A stretch of 59,435 nt of DNA from Pseudomonas marincola (lineage in GTDB: Bacteria > Pseudomonadota > Gammaproteobacteria > Pseudomonadales > Pseudomonadaceae). The stretch covers positions 1 to 59,435 of the forward strand of contig NZ_FPBC01000021.1 of NCBI RefSeq assembly GCF_900116605.1, read 5' to 3'. The stretch's first letter is position 1. The number at the start of each line of letters is the position of its first letter. Of the stretch, positions 40,878 through 48,720 are shown one piece after another. The notes under the pieces are model-generated. The model did not search any database. It was not told the DNA's origin and saw nothing but the letters and a program-made list of their open reading frames with translations. A program made the translations under genes and the position numbers.

Positions 40878-42205
40878 TATTGTTCTCCTCGCAAATCAAT
40901 CTGGCCGGTCACAGCGGCTGTGATAAACGCGGCGCGGCGCTCTTTGAGCAGGGTGATACTGCGCTGGGTCTTATCAATCAACTGCCCAATACGCAGTGTT
41001 TCACGTTCAATGTGAGCAAGAACTGCATTTTGCTCTTCCAGAGGAGGGAGGCACACGCGCACATCTCTGAAGTGATCCCAATAGAGCCGCATTCGGAAAT
41101 CGGCGATGCCGCGAGAGAAACGCCGCATCTCTTCTATGGCCATCGGTGTGCGCAGCAAAAGCTCAATGTATCGCGTTATAAAATCACGTTTAGGGCGAGC
41201 TACAACATAAGCTGGACTGACAAGCCCCTCTACACGCACCGCACCAAACGCACCTTGCCACGCACGCATCATGTTGTAGGCAATATCACCCGGAAGTACC
41301 CGCTTGTATTTCGTGCGGTCTTCGATCTGGTACGTCTGTCGATCCCTGTCTTCAGGTCTCAGCTCTTTGTCTGTGATTCCATCATGGATGGAAATGGAGA
41401 GAATCGGCAAATCGGCAACGCCAACTCTGTTCGCCTCTTCGAACAGCGTAGCGACCTTAAAATCCTGCCAATGCGCCGGCACCTGCCCAATCCATTCCAC
41501 GCCAGAATCCTTCATTTTCACATTGGGATTTAGCCCCTTTGTGACAGCATGAGTAGATAAAGCCTGACGCTTTTCTTTAAGCAGGTTGATAAAGCGAGTT
41601 TTCTTTTGGATCAGCGCGTCAATACGGCTGGTTTCGCGGTCGCATTCATTGGCCAGCAATCGAGCCTCGTGCTCGGGCGGAAGAGCGACTGGGATGTTGC
41701 CGATGGCGTCTCGCCCCAAGCCATAACGAGTGATTCCCGGCGACTCAACAAAGAAATGTGCTTTCGTTGTGTGTGACTGTATCAGACGGTGAAGAAACCT
41801 TGCTCTGTCGTAGTCCCCTGCCCGAATAATCGTGAGGTGGTATCCACAGACGACTCCAGGAATTTCTTCGGCGACGAGCGCTGGAATACCTATATCTGTA
41901 GGGTCTTCAGAATCCTTGGTGATAATTATGTCTCCACGCTGGAGCTCAAATTCATCTATCTCACCATATGTTGCAGTAGCCTCCATAAATGATGACAAGC
42001 CGGGACTGATAAATTCGTTGTAGTAAACATCGGTGTAGTTACAAAGCAGTACAGGGACACCATCCTCGTATGACTTTTTATCGACATTACTGTTGCGGAA
42101 CTCACCAACAAAGCGAAGGCGAGTATTTTCCCAGTGCTCTGGGATCGGCCCAATTAATTCAACGCCGGAATCCTTATAGGCTGGATACGGTTTGTAGTGA
42201 CTCAT
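40877..42205 (-). CDS. hsdS: Type I restriction-modification specificity subunit S
   Basis: A 442-residue HsdS with two target-recognition domains. The internal duplication is visible in KDSGVELIGPIPEHW (about residue 11) and KDSGVEWIGQVPAHW (about 231), and in the two conserved helices RIDALIQKKTRFINLLKEKR and RIGQLIDKTQRSITLLKERR. It sets the bipartite DNA target. The start overlaps the hsdM stop (ATGA). No truncation is seen, so the complex should be functional. Confidence 0.95.
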   Translation of the reverse strand: MSHYKPYPAYKDSGVELIGPIPEHWENTRLRFVGEFRNSNVDKKSYEDGVPVLLCNYTDVYYNEFISPGLSSFMEATATYGEIDEFELQRGDIIITKDSEDPTDIGIPALVAEEIPGVVCGYHLTIIRAGDYDRARFLHRLIQSHTTKAHFFVESPGITRYGLGRDAIGNIPVALPPEHEARLLANECDRETSRIDALIQKKTRFINLLKEKRQALSTHAVTKGLNPNVKMKDSGVEWIGQVPAHWQDFKVATLFEEANRVGVADLPILSISIHDGITDKELRPEDRDRQTYQIEDRTKYKRVLPGDIAYNMMRAWQGAFGAVRVEGLVSPAYVVARPKRDFITRYIELLLRTPMAIEEMRRFSRGIADFRMRLYWDHFRDVRVCLPPLEEQNAVLAHIERETLRIGQLIDKTQRSITLLKERRAAFITAAVTGQIDLRGEQ

Positions 42206-44229
42206 TCGGTCGCCACCTCGGCCAGCAGCTCGGCAATTTCCGCTTCCACCTGTTTCAGCTCTGCGTCGATGTCGTGCAGTTTGCGCGGCGGCTGATATTT
42301 GTAGAAGAAGCGGTTGAAGTTGATCTCATAGCCGACGCGGCCCAGTTTGCCATCCTTCGAATCGGTAAAGCTCACGTCCAGATAGGCGTCCGTGACATGG
42401 GGCAGCACTTCGCGGGCGAAGTAGTCATCAATGTCCTCCACGTAGGGAACATTTTCGTAATCGGTCAAATCCGTATCGGGCACCAGGTTGCCGTTGGCAT
42501 CCGTGACTGGCTCGGCTTCCGGGTCTTTATGGCCAAAGGCGTTGATCAGTGCAGTGGTCAAGTTCTTGTTGGCTTTGACCTTGAGTTTCTTGGCTTCCTC
42601 GGACTTGATCGCGCCCTTGGCAAAGGTATCTGCCCAGCCATAGGTCTGCGTTTGCCCGATCAGCGGCTTGAGGGCGTCGCGCCAGAATGCCTGATGCGCG
42701 TCAGAGAGCTTCTCCCAGGCGGCTTCGGCTTCCAGACGATCCATTCCTGCCTCATCCAGTTGCAGGGTCATGCGAAGCGGGCGCAGCACCTTAATACGGC
42801 GATAGCCAAAGGTGCGATAGTCCAGCATCAGGGAAAGCTCAGCAGTTTCCCCTGCTGCGTAGATGTCCAGAATCTGGCGGCGTTGCTCATCGCTGACAAT
42901 ACGGCGCTTGTTGCCCTCGTTTCGGATTGAAGTCCACAGGTCAGTGGCATTGATCAACTGCACCTTGCCTTTTCGCTCGTCCGGCTTCTTGTTGGACAGA
43001 ATCCACAGGTAGGTGGCGATATTGGTGCGGAAGAACAGGTCCGTAGGCAGGGCCACAATGGCTTCAATCAGGTCTTTTTCCAGCAACCAGCGGCGGATTT
43101 CCGATTCACCGGAAGCGGCACCGCCATTGAACAGCGGCGAACCCGACAGCACGATAGCGGCGCGGCCACCGCCGTTGCTCGGCAGTTCCAGCTTGCTGGC
43201 CAGGTGCATCAGAAAGAGCATGGAGCCATCGCTGATTTTCGGCAGGCCCGGCCCGAAGCGGCCTAGTTCGCCTTTCTTATGTTCCGCTTCGACGGCGCTT
43301 TTGTCCTTCTCCCATTTCTTCCCAAACGGGGGATTGGACAGACAGTAGTGGAAGCGTTCACCGGCAAACTGGTCGTTGGACAGCGTACTGCCCTGACGAA
43401 TGTTCTTCGACAGATCACGGCCAGGGTCGGACTCCAGGCGGCGGATCAGCATACCAGCCACACAAACCGCATGGGTTTCCGGTTCCAGCTCCTGCCCGTG
43501 CGGCACCAGGACCGGCGGTACCTTGTCGCGGCCACCGTAATCGCCCACATGGTTCATGGCATCAGTGAGGAACCCACCCGTGCCGCAGGTCGGGTCATAC
43601 AGGGTACGAATCAAACCGGGGCTGGCCTCAAACAGGGCGTCATCCGGGTCAAGCAAAAGCGCGGTCGCCAGGTGAACGATGTCACGCGGCGTCATGAAGT
43701 CCTCGGCCCCTTCGTTGACCTCGGCACCAAAGCGGCGAATCAGGTGTTCGTAGATGTTGCTCATCACCCGATCCGGCACCACCTCAGGGTGCAGGTCGAT
43801 CTTGGCGAAGTTCTGGCAAATCTTGTATAGCAAGCCAGCCTTCTCCAGTCGGATCACGGTATTGCCGAACTCGAACTCCTCGAAGATAGCGCGGGCGTTA
43901 TCTGAAAACAGGGCGATGTAGTCTTCCAGATTGCGACGCGTCTTGGTGCTACCGAGGGTGCCAAGGGAGTATTCTGAGGTGTTGTAGAAGGGGTATTCAG
44001 CGGTTGAGCGCAGAATGGTGTCCAGCTCAACATCGGCATCCTTGAAAGCGGCGTATGCATCTCTCACCGCCTCGCGGGTCGGCTCCAACGCACACTCCAG
44101 GCGGCGCAGCAAGGTAAACGGCAAGATGATCTTGCCAAAGTCCGTATGTTTGAAGTCGCCCCAAAGGTCTTCCGCGTTCTTCCAAATAAAGTCAGCCTGT
44201 GAAGCTGCCGATCCCGTAAATTCGTTCAT
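42202..44229 (-). CDS. hsdM: Type I restriction-modification methyltransferase subunit M
   Basis: A 675-residue N6-adenine methyltransferase. The helical N-terminus (FIWKNAEDLWGDFKHTDFGK) is followed by the SAM site LYDPTCGTGGFLTDAMNHVG (about residue 210) and the catalytic motif CLSNPPFGKKWEKDKSAVEA (about 295). The C-terminal part is long, with ETAELSLMLDYRTFGYRRIK. ATG 44229 is used because GGAGG lies six bases upstream; a more upstream ATG gives four extra codons. It forms the M2S methylase with HsdS. The operon is hsdM-hsdS-hsdR on the minus strand. Confidence 0.96.
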   Translation of the reverse strand: MNEFTGSAASQADFIWKNAEDLWGDFKHTDFGKIILPFTLLRRLECALEPTREAVRDAYAAFKDADVELDTILRSTAEYPFYNTSEYSLGTLGSTKTRRNLEDYIALFSDNARAIFEEFEFGNTVIRLEKAGLLYKICQNFAKIDLHPEVVPDRVMSNIYEHLIRRFGAEVNEGAEDFMTPRDIVHLATALLLDPDDALFEASPGLIRTLYDPTCGTGGFLTDAMNHVGDYGGRDKVPPVLVPHGQELEPETHAVCVAGMLIRRLESDPGRDLSKNIRQGSTLSNDQFAGERFHYCLSNPPFGKKWEKDKSAVEAEHKKGELGRFGPGLPKISDGSMLFLMHLASKLELPSNGGGRAAIVLSGSPLFNGGAASGESEIRRWLLEKDLIEAIVALPTDLFFRTNIATYLWILSNKKPDERKGKVQLINATDLWTSIRNEGNKRRIVSDEQRRQILDIYAAGETAELSLMLDYRTFGYRRIKVLRPLRMTLQLDEAGMDRLEAEAAWEKLSDAHQAFWRDALKPLIGQTQTYGWADTFAKGAIKSEEAKKLKVKANKNLTTALINAFGHKDPEAEPVTDANGNLVPDTDLTDYENVPYVEDIDDYFAREVLPHVTDAYLDVSFTDSKDGKLGRVGYEINFNRFFYKYQPPRKLHDIDAELKQVEAEIAELLAEVATE

Positions 44230-44350
44230 TCTGGCCTCCAACCACCTTTTGCACGAAACGCTATCATGATCAACTGGTGATCATCAACCACATTTTGCAC
44301 AAAAGGGGCTGAATTCCATTTCCGAGCTAAATCTGCGATCCTACCTCAGA
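44230..44350. promoter_or_regulatory. Divergent promoter region of hsdM and the SF1 helicase-like gene with repeats
   Basis: Two 20-bp direct repeats, 44239-44258 and 44285-44304 (18 of 20 identical, core TTTTGCAC), are spaced 46 bp apart. A perfect dyad ATGATCA-ACTGG-TGATCAT lies between them at 44266-44284. This suggests binding of a regulator shared by both genes. No such regulator gene is visible nearby. Confidence 0.65.
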
Positions 44351-45850
44351 ATGCAAATAGCCGTAATTTCTCTTTCAAACCAGCAGAACCGGACATTTCG
44401 CGTCATTCACGCTGAACCGGAAGAAAGCATTCATATCCAGGGGTTAGCTGGTACTGGCAAAACCCACATGATTGAACGCCTAGTTGATTCGCTGTCATCA
44501 TTTCGCCCACTCATGTTGGCTTACACCTCTGTACAGCTTGAAGCCCTGATGCAGAGGGTAGGTGCCGGGAACGTGAGAGGAATGACTTTCGGAAATCTTG
44601 CCAATTATGTAATTGATCGCTGTTTGGGCTATTACAAGCCGGGAATGCGGTCATCACCTCGCCATCAAGTTCCACCGGAACAAATCGCTTCCCGATTAGG
44701 TTTTGGACCAATAGGCAGGCTGAACCCAGCCCAAATAGCCATAACCTGCGGGAGAATGGTCGCCTCTTTTTGCAACAGCACTGACCTTACCCTGTCAGAG
44801 CAGCACATTCCCAAGGGATATAACCTCGATGCTGTAGGTCGCATGGCACTGGTCGGGTATGCGCAAAATATGTGGAATCAAACCGTAGAGCCAACAGATC
44901 CACGCCTTCAACTTCCGCTTCGTGGGTATCACCGAATCAAGCACATGACGCTTCTTCATGAGGCGATGATTGGCCGCGAGTTCACCCACATAATAGTTGA
45001 CGAGGCACACGACCTAAGCGCTCCACTTGCAGCGTTCCTCGACCGCTGCATGCAACCCGTGATTACCTTGGGCGATGCATACCAGCGCCTCGATGGAGCT
45101 TTTTTCAAACGAGCTAGTACACTCCGTCAACACGAAATCACACACTCTATTCGAGCTGGTAAGCAGATCGAGAATGTAATAAATCCCCTCATCGACAAAC
45201 ATCCGATACTCAAGTTAGCTTCGCTCGAAGGCAACAGAGGGATTGAGACAAAAGTTATCTACTACGATTCGCCAGAAGTCCCAACCGGAAAAGTGACGAT
45301 ACTGGTTGATTCTGAGTGGGGGTTATTTGAGTGGTTTCAGCGCTTAGGTAGTGCAGGCGCAAATTTCAGCCTACTACCTGGCTCGGTCAATACTTTTCGC
45401 CGCTTCATTCTTGATTGCGTTGGCTTGTACTATGGTCATGAAAGACCAACGCACAGTGCTATTTTCAAGTACACGAGTTGGGATGATCTTAGGGCTGACA
45501 TGGGCAGCAAAAATAGTAGCTTTCAACGTATCGACCGAATGCTCAGCAAAGGTTACAGCACTGTCGAGTTCGAGGCTTCACTGCGTAGCCTCGATGTAAC
45601 AGGTTCGGCCCCGTTAAAGCTCGGAAGGGTCATCGACGCACGCAACTCTGAAATCGACGCGGTGATGCTCGCGCCTGATTTGCTTAATCAAATTGGGCCT
45701 GGAGATCGTATTGCAGCGAGCAAAGCGTTTGCAGCCCTCTACACTGGGGGATCACGAGCCCGACACAAACTTATAGTTCCGGGCTATCTGCGGGATTGGG
45801 CTACGGATACATCAAAAGCTGCAAAAACCCAGACCACCGAGTCTTCCTGA
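44351..45850 (+). CDS. SF1-type (UvrD/AAA-like) helicase or ATPase of unknown role
   Basis: A 499-residue protein. Walker A is in IHIQGLAGTGKTHMIERLVD (about residue 31). Walker B reads THIIVDEAHDLSAPLAAFLD (about 214-222), and GDAYQRLDGAFFKRASTLRQ (about 240) is motif III-like. These are SF1 (UvrD-like) helicase signatures. Distal parts lack clear motif VI. It resembles GajB-type helicases in size, but no GajA-type OLD nuclease gene is beside it. It is divergent from the hsd operon and shares its control region. Probably a defence ATPase, by inference. Confidence 0.75.
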   Translation: MQIAVISLSNQQNRTFRVIHAEPEESIHIQGLAGTGKTHMIERLVDSLSSFRPLMLAYTSVQLEALMQRVGAGNVRGMTFGNLANYVIDRCLGYYKPGMRSSPRHQVPPEQIASRLGFGPIGRLNPAQIAITCGRMVASFCNSTDLTLSEQHIPKGYNLDAVGRMALVGYAQNMWNQTVEPTDPRLQLPLRGYHRIKHMTLLHEAMIGREFTHIIVDEAHDLSAPLAAFLDRCMQPVITLGDAYQRLDGAFFKRASTLRQHEITHSIRAGKQIENVINPLIDKHPILKLASLEGNRGIETKVIYYDSPEVPTGKVTILVDSEWGLFEWFQRLGSAGANFSLLPGSVNTFRRFILDCVGLYYGHERPTHSAIFKYTSWDDLRADMGSKNSSFQRIDRMLSKGYSTVEFEASLRSLDVTGSAPLKLGRVIDARNSEIDAVMLAPDLLNQIGPGDRIAASKAFAALYTGGSRARHKLIVPGYLRDWATDTSKAAKTQTTESS

Positions 45851-45944
45851 AATCCACATGAGCCATACACCCAAACTGAGCCTCTAGTCAGGCTGATGCT
45901 CTACCTGGGAAATTGTTAGGATTTAGGTGTTACAGAAATGCAAA

Positions 45945-45964
45945 AGCCCGGTTAAAACCGGGCT
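45945..45964 (-). terminator. Rho-independent terminator
   Basis: AGCCCGGTT-AA-AACCGGGCT, a perfect 9-bp stem. On the minus strand it is followed by TTTT, so it ends the transcript of the gene at 46009; it may also act after the helicase gene. Confidence 0.85.
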
Positions 45965-46008
45965 CTGCAAGTCCCTCAAAAGGGGATAAAACACAGGTGG
46001 CTCAGGGG

Positions 46009-46308
46009 CTACGGAACAGACAATTTGGTAATTACTTCTCTGGTGTCAGCCACCAAGTCGGCTGGAGCCACGGATTCATCACCAAAATCATCAATGCTCA
46101 ACCAGCGTTCGAGCAATGTTTTCAGATGATCTATTTTGCTTGGTTTGTCACTGACTTCCCCCAGACAGATGAGCGCTCGTTGCTTGGCATCAGCCAATTC
46201 CGGCGTGTCGCACGGGTCTGGATCAAGCCAGTTGGCGTAGTGTAGATCGCGCATAGCTTCAGTGACGGATTCGAGTCGTGCAGCAATTCGGGCGTGTTCA
46301 ACAGACAT
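46009..46308 (-). CDS. Small hypothetical protein
   Basis: A 99-residue protein beginning MSVEHARIAARLESVTEAMR, followed by DPDPCDTPELADAKQRALIC and WLSIDDFGDESVAPADLVAD. Helical and acidic, family unknown. It follows a hairpin (46313-46351) and a pair of small genes on the same strand. It ends at a good terminator (45945). Whether it is part of the same transcript as the two upstream genes is not clear. Confidence 0.55.
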   Translation of the reverse strand: MSVEHARIAARLESVTEAMRDLHYANWLDPDPCDTPELADAKQRALICLGEVSDKPSKIDHLKTLLERWLSIDDFGDESVAPADLVADTREVITKLSVP

Positions 46309-46312
46309 AAAA

Positions 46313-46351
46313 AAGCCTCGTAGATGGTGTTAATACCAACCTACAAGGCTT
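46313..46351. terminator. Long imperfect hairpin between small genes
   Basis: Arms AAGCCTCGTAGATGGT and ACCAACCTACAAGGCTT around GTTAAT, followed by ATTAAAA. It may terminate the 46385-46953 pair or serve as an attenuator before 46308. Confidence 0.65.
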
Positions 46352-46384
46352 ATTAAAAATCCCAAACGAAACCGGCACCTAGCC

Positions 46385-46663
46385 TTACTTGGTTGGGCTG
46401 TTTTTCGCGTTCAAAACTTCTTGCTGCAACGCAAAGTCATCTAGCTCTCTGATATAGCCGCTGTCATTGAGGTCAACGGAGTTCGTGGCTAAGCCAAGCT
46501 CGTCAATCATCTGAAGTGCAGCACCGCTTTGACGTACCAGCTGTATCGCTTCGCTGCTCGTGAATTGCTTATAGGTTGGCCCATCAAGATCTGCAATACG
46601 CTTTGTATGATGGAGCCGGTCGTAGTGCTTCTGCTTTTCGTTGTGGCTCTGAAAAGTCTTCAT
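46385..46663 (-). CDS. Small hypothetical protein
   Basis: A 92-residue protein (MKTFQSHNEKQKHYDRLHHT, then KRIADLDGPTYKQFTSSEAI). The N-terminus is rich in His/Lys/Gln. The start at ATG 46663 overlaps the upstream stop by ATGA, so it is coupled to the 97-residue gene. A longer frame extends 11 codons upstream. No family is recognised; proteins of this sort often occur in pairs beside defence loci. Confidence 0.6.
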   Translation of the reverse strand: MKTFQSHNEKQKHYDRLHHTKRIADLDGPTYKQFTSSEAIQLVRQSGAALQMIDELGLATNSVDLNDSGYIRELDDFALQQEVLNAKNSPTK

Positions 46664-46953
46664 GCCTTCGCCGCCTGCTTGATTAGCTTTGAGCATACTT
46701 CTCGCTGCATAACGTCACGAGCAGCCTCGATCACAACCAGTTCAGCTGGAGTTGGGGGCTCCCCACAGTCAAACCACTCATCAAACCGCGAAAGAGCGTC
46801 GTTCATTGCCCGGAACGTGTCGCTACCTTTAGGCGTGCCGTCGATTAAGCGCTTCATTTTCACCAGGCACACCTCAGTTAATCCCGGGGGCTTGCCTGCC
46901 GCGTCCCAGCGCTCCTTAAGAAGGTCGTGCAATTCAGTCAGTTGTTTTTTCAC
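46660..46953 (-). CDS. Small hypothetical protein
   Basis: A 97-residue protein starting with GTG (46953) as MKKQLTELHDLLKERWDAAG, then KPPGLTEVCLVKMKRLIDGT. The GAGGA box lies about 12 bases before. Helical and soluble, unknown family. It is the first of a coupled pair with 46385. The upstream 500 bases have no obvious gene, so the promoter is probably at about 46960-47060. Confidence 0.6.
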   Translation of the reverse strand: MKKQLTELHDLLKERWDAAGKPPGLTEVCLVKMKRLIDGTPKGSDTFRAMNDALSRFDEWFDCGEPPTPAELVVIEAARDVMQREVCSKLIKQAAKA

Positions 46954-47471
46954 AGCTCAGATCCTCGGTTGAGATTGAACCTTCACCGTAAATCTGTTTT
47001 GAAAAATCCCAAGCAGCACAAAAAACCATATTCCAAAAGCGAATTAGAAAACCGCTTTATATAACTTCGTTTAACAAAGTAGGTCGTTTCGCCAGATGTT
47101 GCATTCATTTCCGAGGCTTAACTCATAGTCTTTCGGATATCTTGGGTGTATTTCTGCTAACCAAGCCGTTGCATCAAGAATAGCTAGCTCTGTTGCAAAT
47201 ATTTCGTAACAACCATCAAGCTCTTTGTCGCTCGCCTTTAGCGCGTAGCTTCACCAGCCAACGTGAAGCGCTGTCGGTCAAAACTCTCCAGCCGACTGAT
47301 TTAGTTAGTCAAATAGGGAGAAGTTCTTCCTGGAAAGTGAAATAATGGCTAGCTGCCTTTATCAGGAGCGAGGGCGCTGGAAAAGATAGCACCATCCGTG
47401 TATTAGTAGAGGATCCGAGCCCTTAGTTTTTAAGGAGCTCAATAGGAAGAGTATTAAGCAGGAAGCAGCTA
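46954..47471. other. Intergenic region with a possible gene remnant
   Basis: 518 bases without a supported gene. On the minus strand, two adjacent frames read plausible protein text: KSVGWRVLTDSASRWLVKLR near 47300-47240 and DGCYEIFATELAILDATAWL, then AEIHPRYPKDYELSLG, ending at TAA 47071-47073. They could be the halves of a frameshifted small gene. The druA promoter must lie near the right end (47400-47470). Confidence 0.4.
47071..47250 (-). pseudogene. Possible remnant of a small unknown gene
   Basis: Open minus-strand frame of about 59 codons with natural composition (ASDKELDGCYEIFATELAIL, then NECNIWRNDLLC) but without a start codon; TGA at 47251-47253 is in frame upstream. A second frame with similar quality abuts it. 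Unrecognised. It may be a broken gene from which Druantia was later separated. Confidence 0.3.
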
Positions 47472-48701
47472 ATGCCAAAAGGCGATGCAATCATCATCGG
47501 GATCAATCCCCGGGAAGCGAACCTCAAGAGAAAGCTGCGCGAACATCTGCACTCCTTAGGCTTCACGAAAACGGATGAGGGGGCTTTACGAGCCCCGGGT
47601 AATACCAAAGACGCGATCCGCACCCTTCACAGCGCCCAGCGTGAAGAGCGACTTCTTGCGAGCGAGAAATTCGTGTCGCGGGCTGGGGGGAAGCTGATGC
47701 AGTTCTTTGCATCGGGCAAAGATGTGAACCCTGAGAAGATTTCTCCGGTTTTGGAACGGGTTTCATCAGATACTTGGCAGGGCGATTTATTCAGGCTCGC
47801 TGCCTTGTCCTGGTCTGTGCCGGTTTCAAACGGCTTCGGCAGACGTCTGCGTTACCTGGTTTGGGATGAAAGCAACGGCAAGCTCATGGGGCTTATCGCG
47901 ATCGGTGACCCTGTTTTCAATCTGGGAGTTAGAGATAAATTCATTGGCTGGGATATCCATGACAGGGGGGCTCGACTAGTCAATTTGATGGATGCCTATG
48001 TTCTTGGGGCGATCCCACCTTACAACTCGCTTCTTGGAGGCAAGCTGGTCGCATGCCTGCTTCGTAGCCGTGATATTTACGACGATTTTGCGAAGGCCTA
48101 TGGAACTTCGACAGGGATCATCTCGCAGGCAGAAAAGAAGGCTCGCCTACTGTCCATCGTCACGACATCATCGATGGGACGATCCTCGGTCTATAACCGG
48201 CTGAAGCTGGATGGCACTCAATATCTCAAGCCAATTGGTTATACCGGTGGCTGGGGGCATTTTCACATCCCCGATTGGTTGTTCATGGAGATGCGTGACT
48301 ACCTGCGTCACATCGACCATACATACGCCGACCAGCATGGTTATGGGCAGGGGCCCAACTGGCGCTTGCGGACCACACGCGCTGCGCTTACGGCATTAGG
48401 GTTCAAGGATGATCTGATGCGCCACGGTATTCAACGTGAGGTCTTCATCTGTCAGCTTGCATCCAATGCAACAAAAATCTTGCAGTCTGGGAAGGGTAGG
48501 CCTGACGTAAGTTCGCTTCTGTCTGTAAGCGAAATTTCCGGCCTGGCGTTGGATCGATGGATGATCCCGCGATCTAAGAGTACACCGGAATACCGAGGAT
48601 GGACGCCGACTGACCTGATTGATTTGTTTGGTAGTCAAGCTCAGATTCTTCGCACCGAGGCTAAGCGAGAATTGATGCTAGGCAACAGTTGCGCGTACTA
48701 G
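47472..48701 (+). CDS. druA: Druantia type I protein DruA (DUF4338)
   Basis: A 409-residue DruA. The N-terminal half carries WQGDLFRLAALSWSVPVSNG, then FGRRLRYLVWDESNGKLMGL, IAIGDPVFNLGVRDKFIGWD and YVLGAIPPYNSLLGGKLVAC. These are the DUF4338 hallmarks of Druantia. The family has no assigned enzymatic role. It is the first gene of the druABCDE operon. The 20-bp gap to druB and the gene order are those of type I. AGGAAG precedes ATG 47472. Confidence 0.93.
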   Translation: MPKGDAIIIGINPREANLKRKLREHLHSLGFTKTDEGALRAPGNTKDAIRTLHSAQREERLLASEKFVSRAGGKLMQFFASGKDVNPEKISPVLERVSSDTWQGDLFRLAALSWSVPVSNGFGRRLRYLVWDESNGKLMGLIAIGDPVFNLGVRDKFIGWDIHDRGARLVNLMDAYVLGAIPPYNSLLGGKLVACLLRSRDIYDDFAKAYGTSTGIISQAEKKARLLSIVTTSSMGRSSVYNRLKLDGTQYLKPIGYTGGWGHFHIPDWLFMEMRDYLRHIDHTYADQHGYGQGPNWRLRTTRAALTALGFKDDLMRHGIQREVFICQLASNATKILQSGKGRPDVSSLLSVSEISGLALDRWMIPRSKSTPEYRGWTPTDLIDLFGSQAQILRTEAKRELMLGNSCAY

Positions 48702-48720
48702 GGACGCAAGGGGAAGTGCG

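Noticed and set aside
33888..44345. 14-bp match ATCTGCGATCCTAC at about 33888 and 44331
   Set aside because: Short, no structural context on either side; may be chance.
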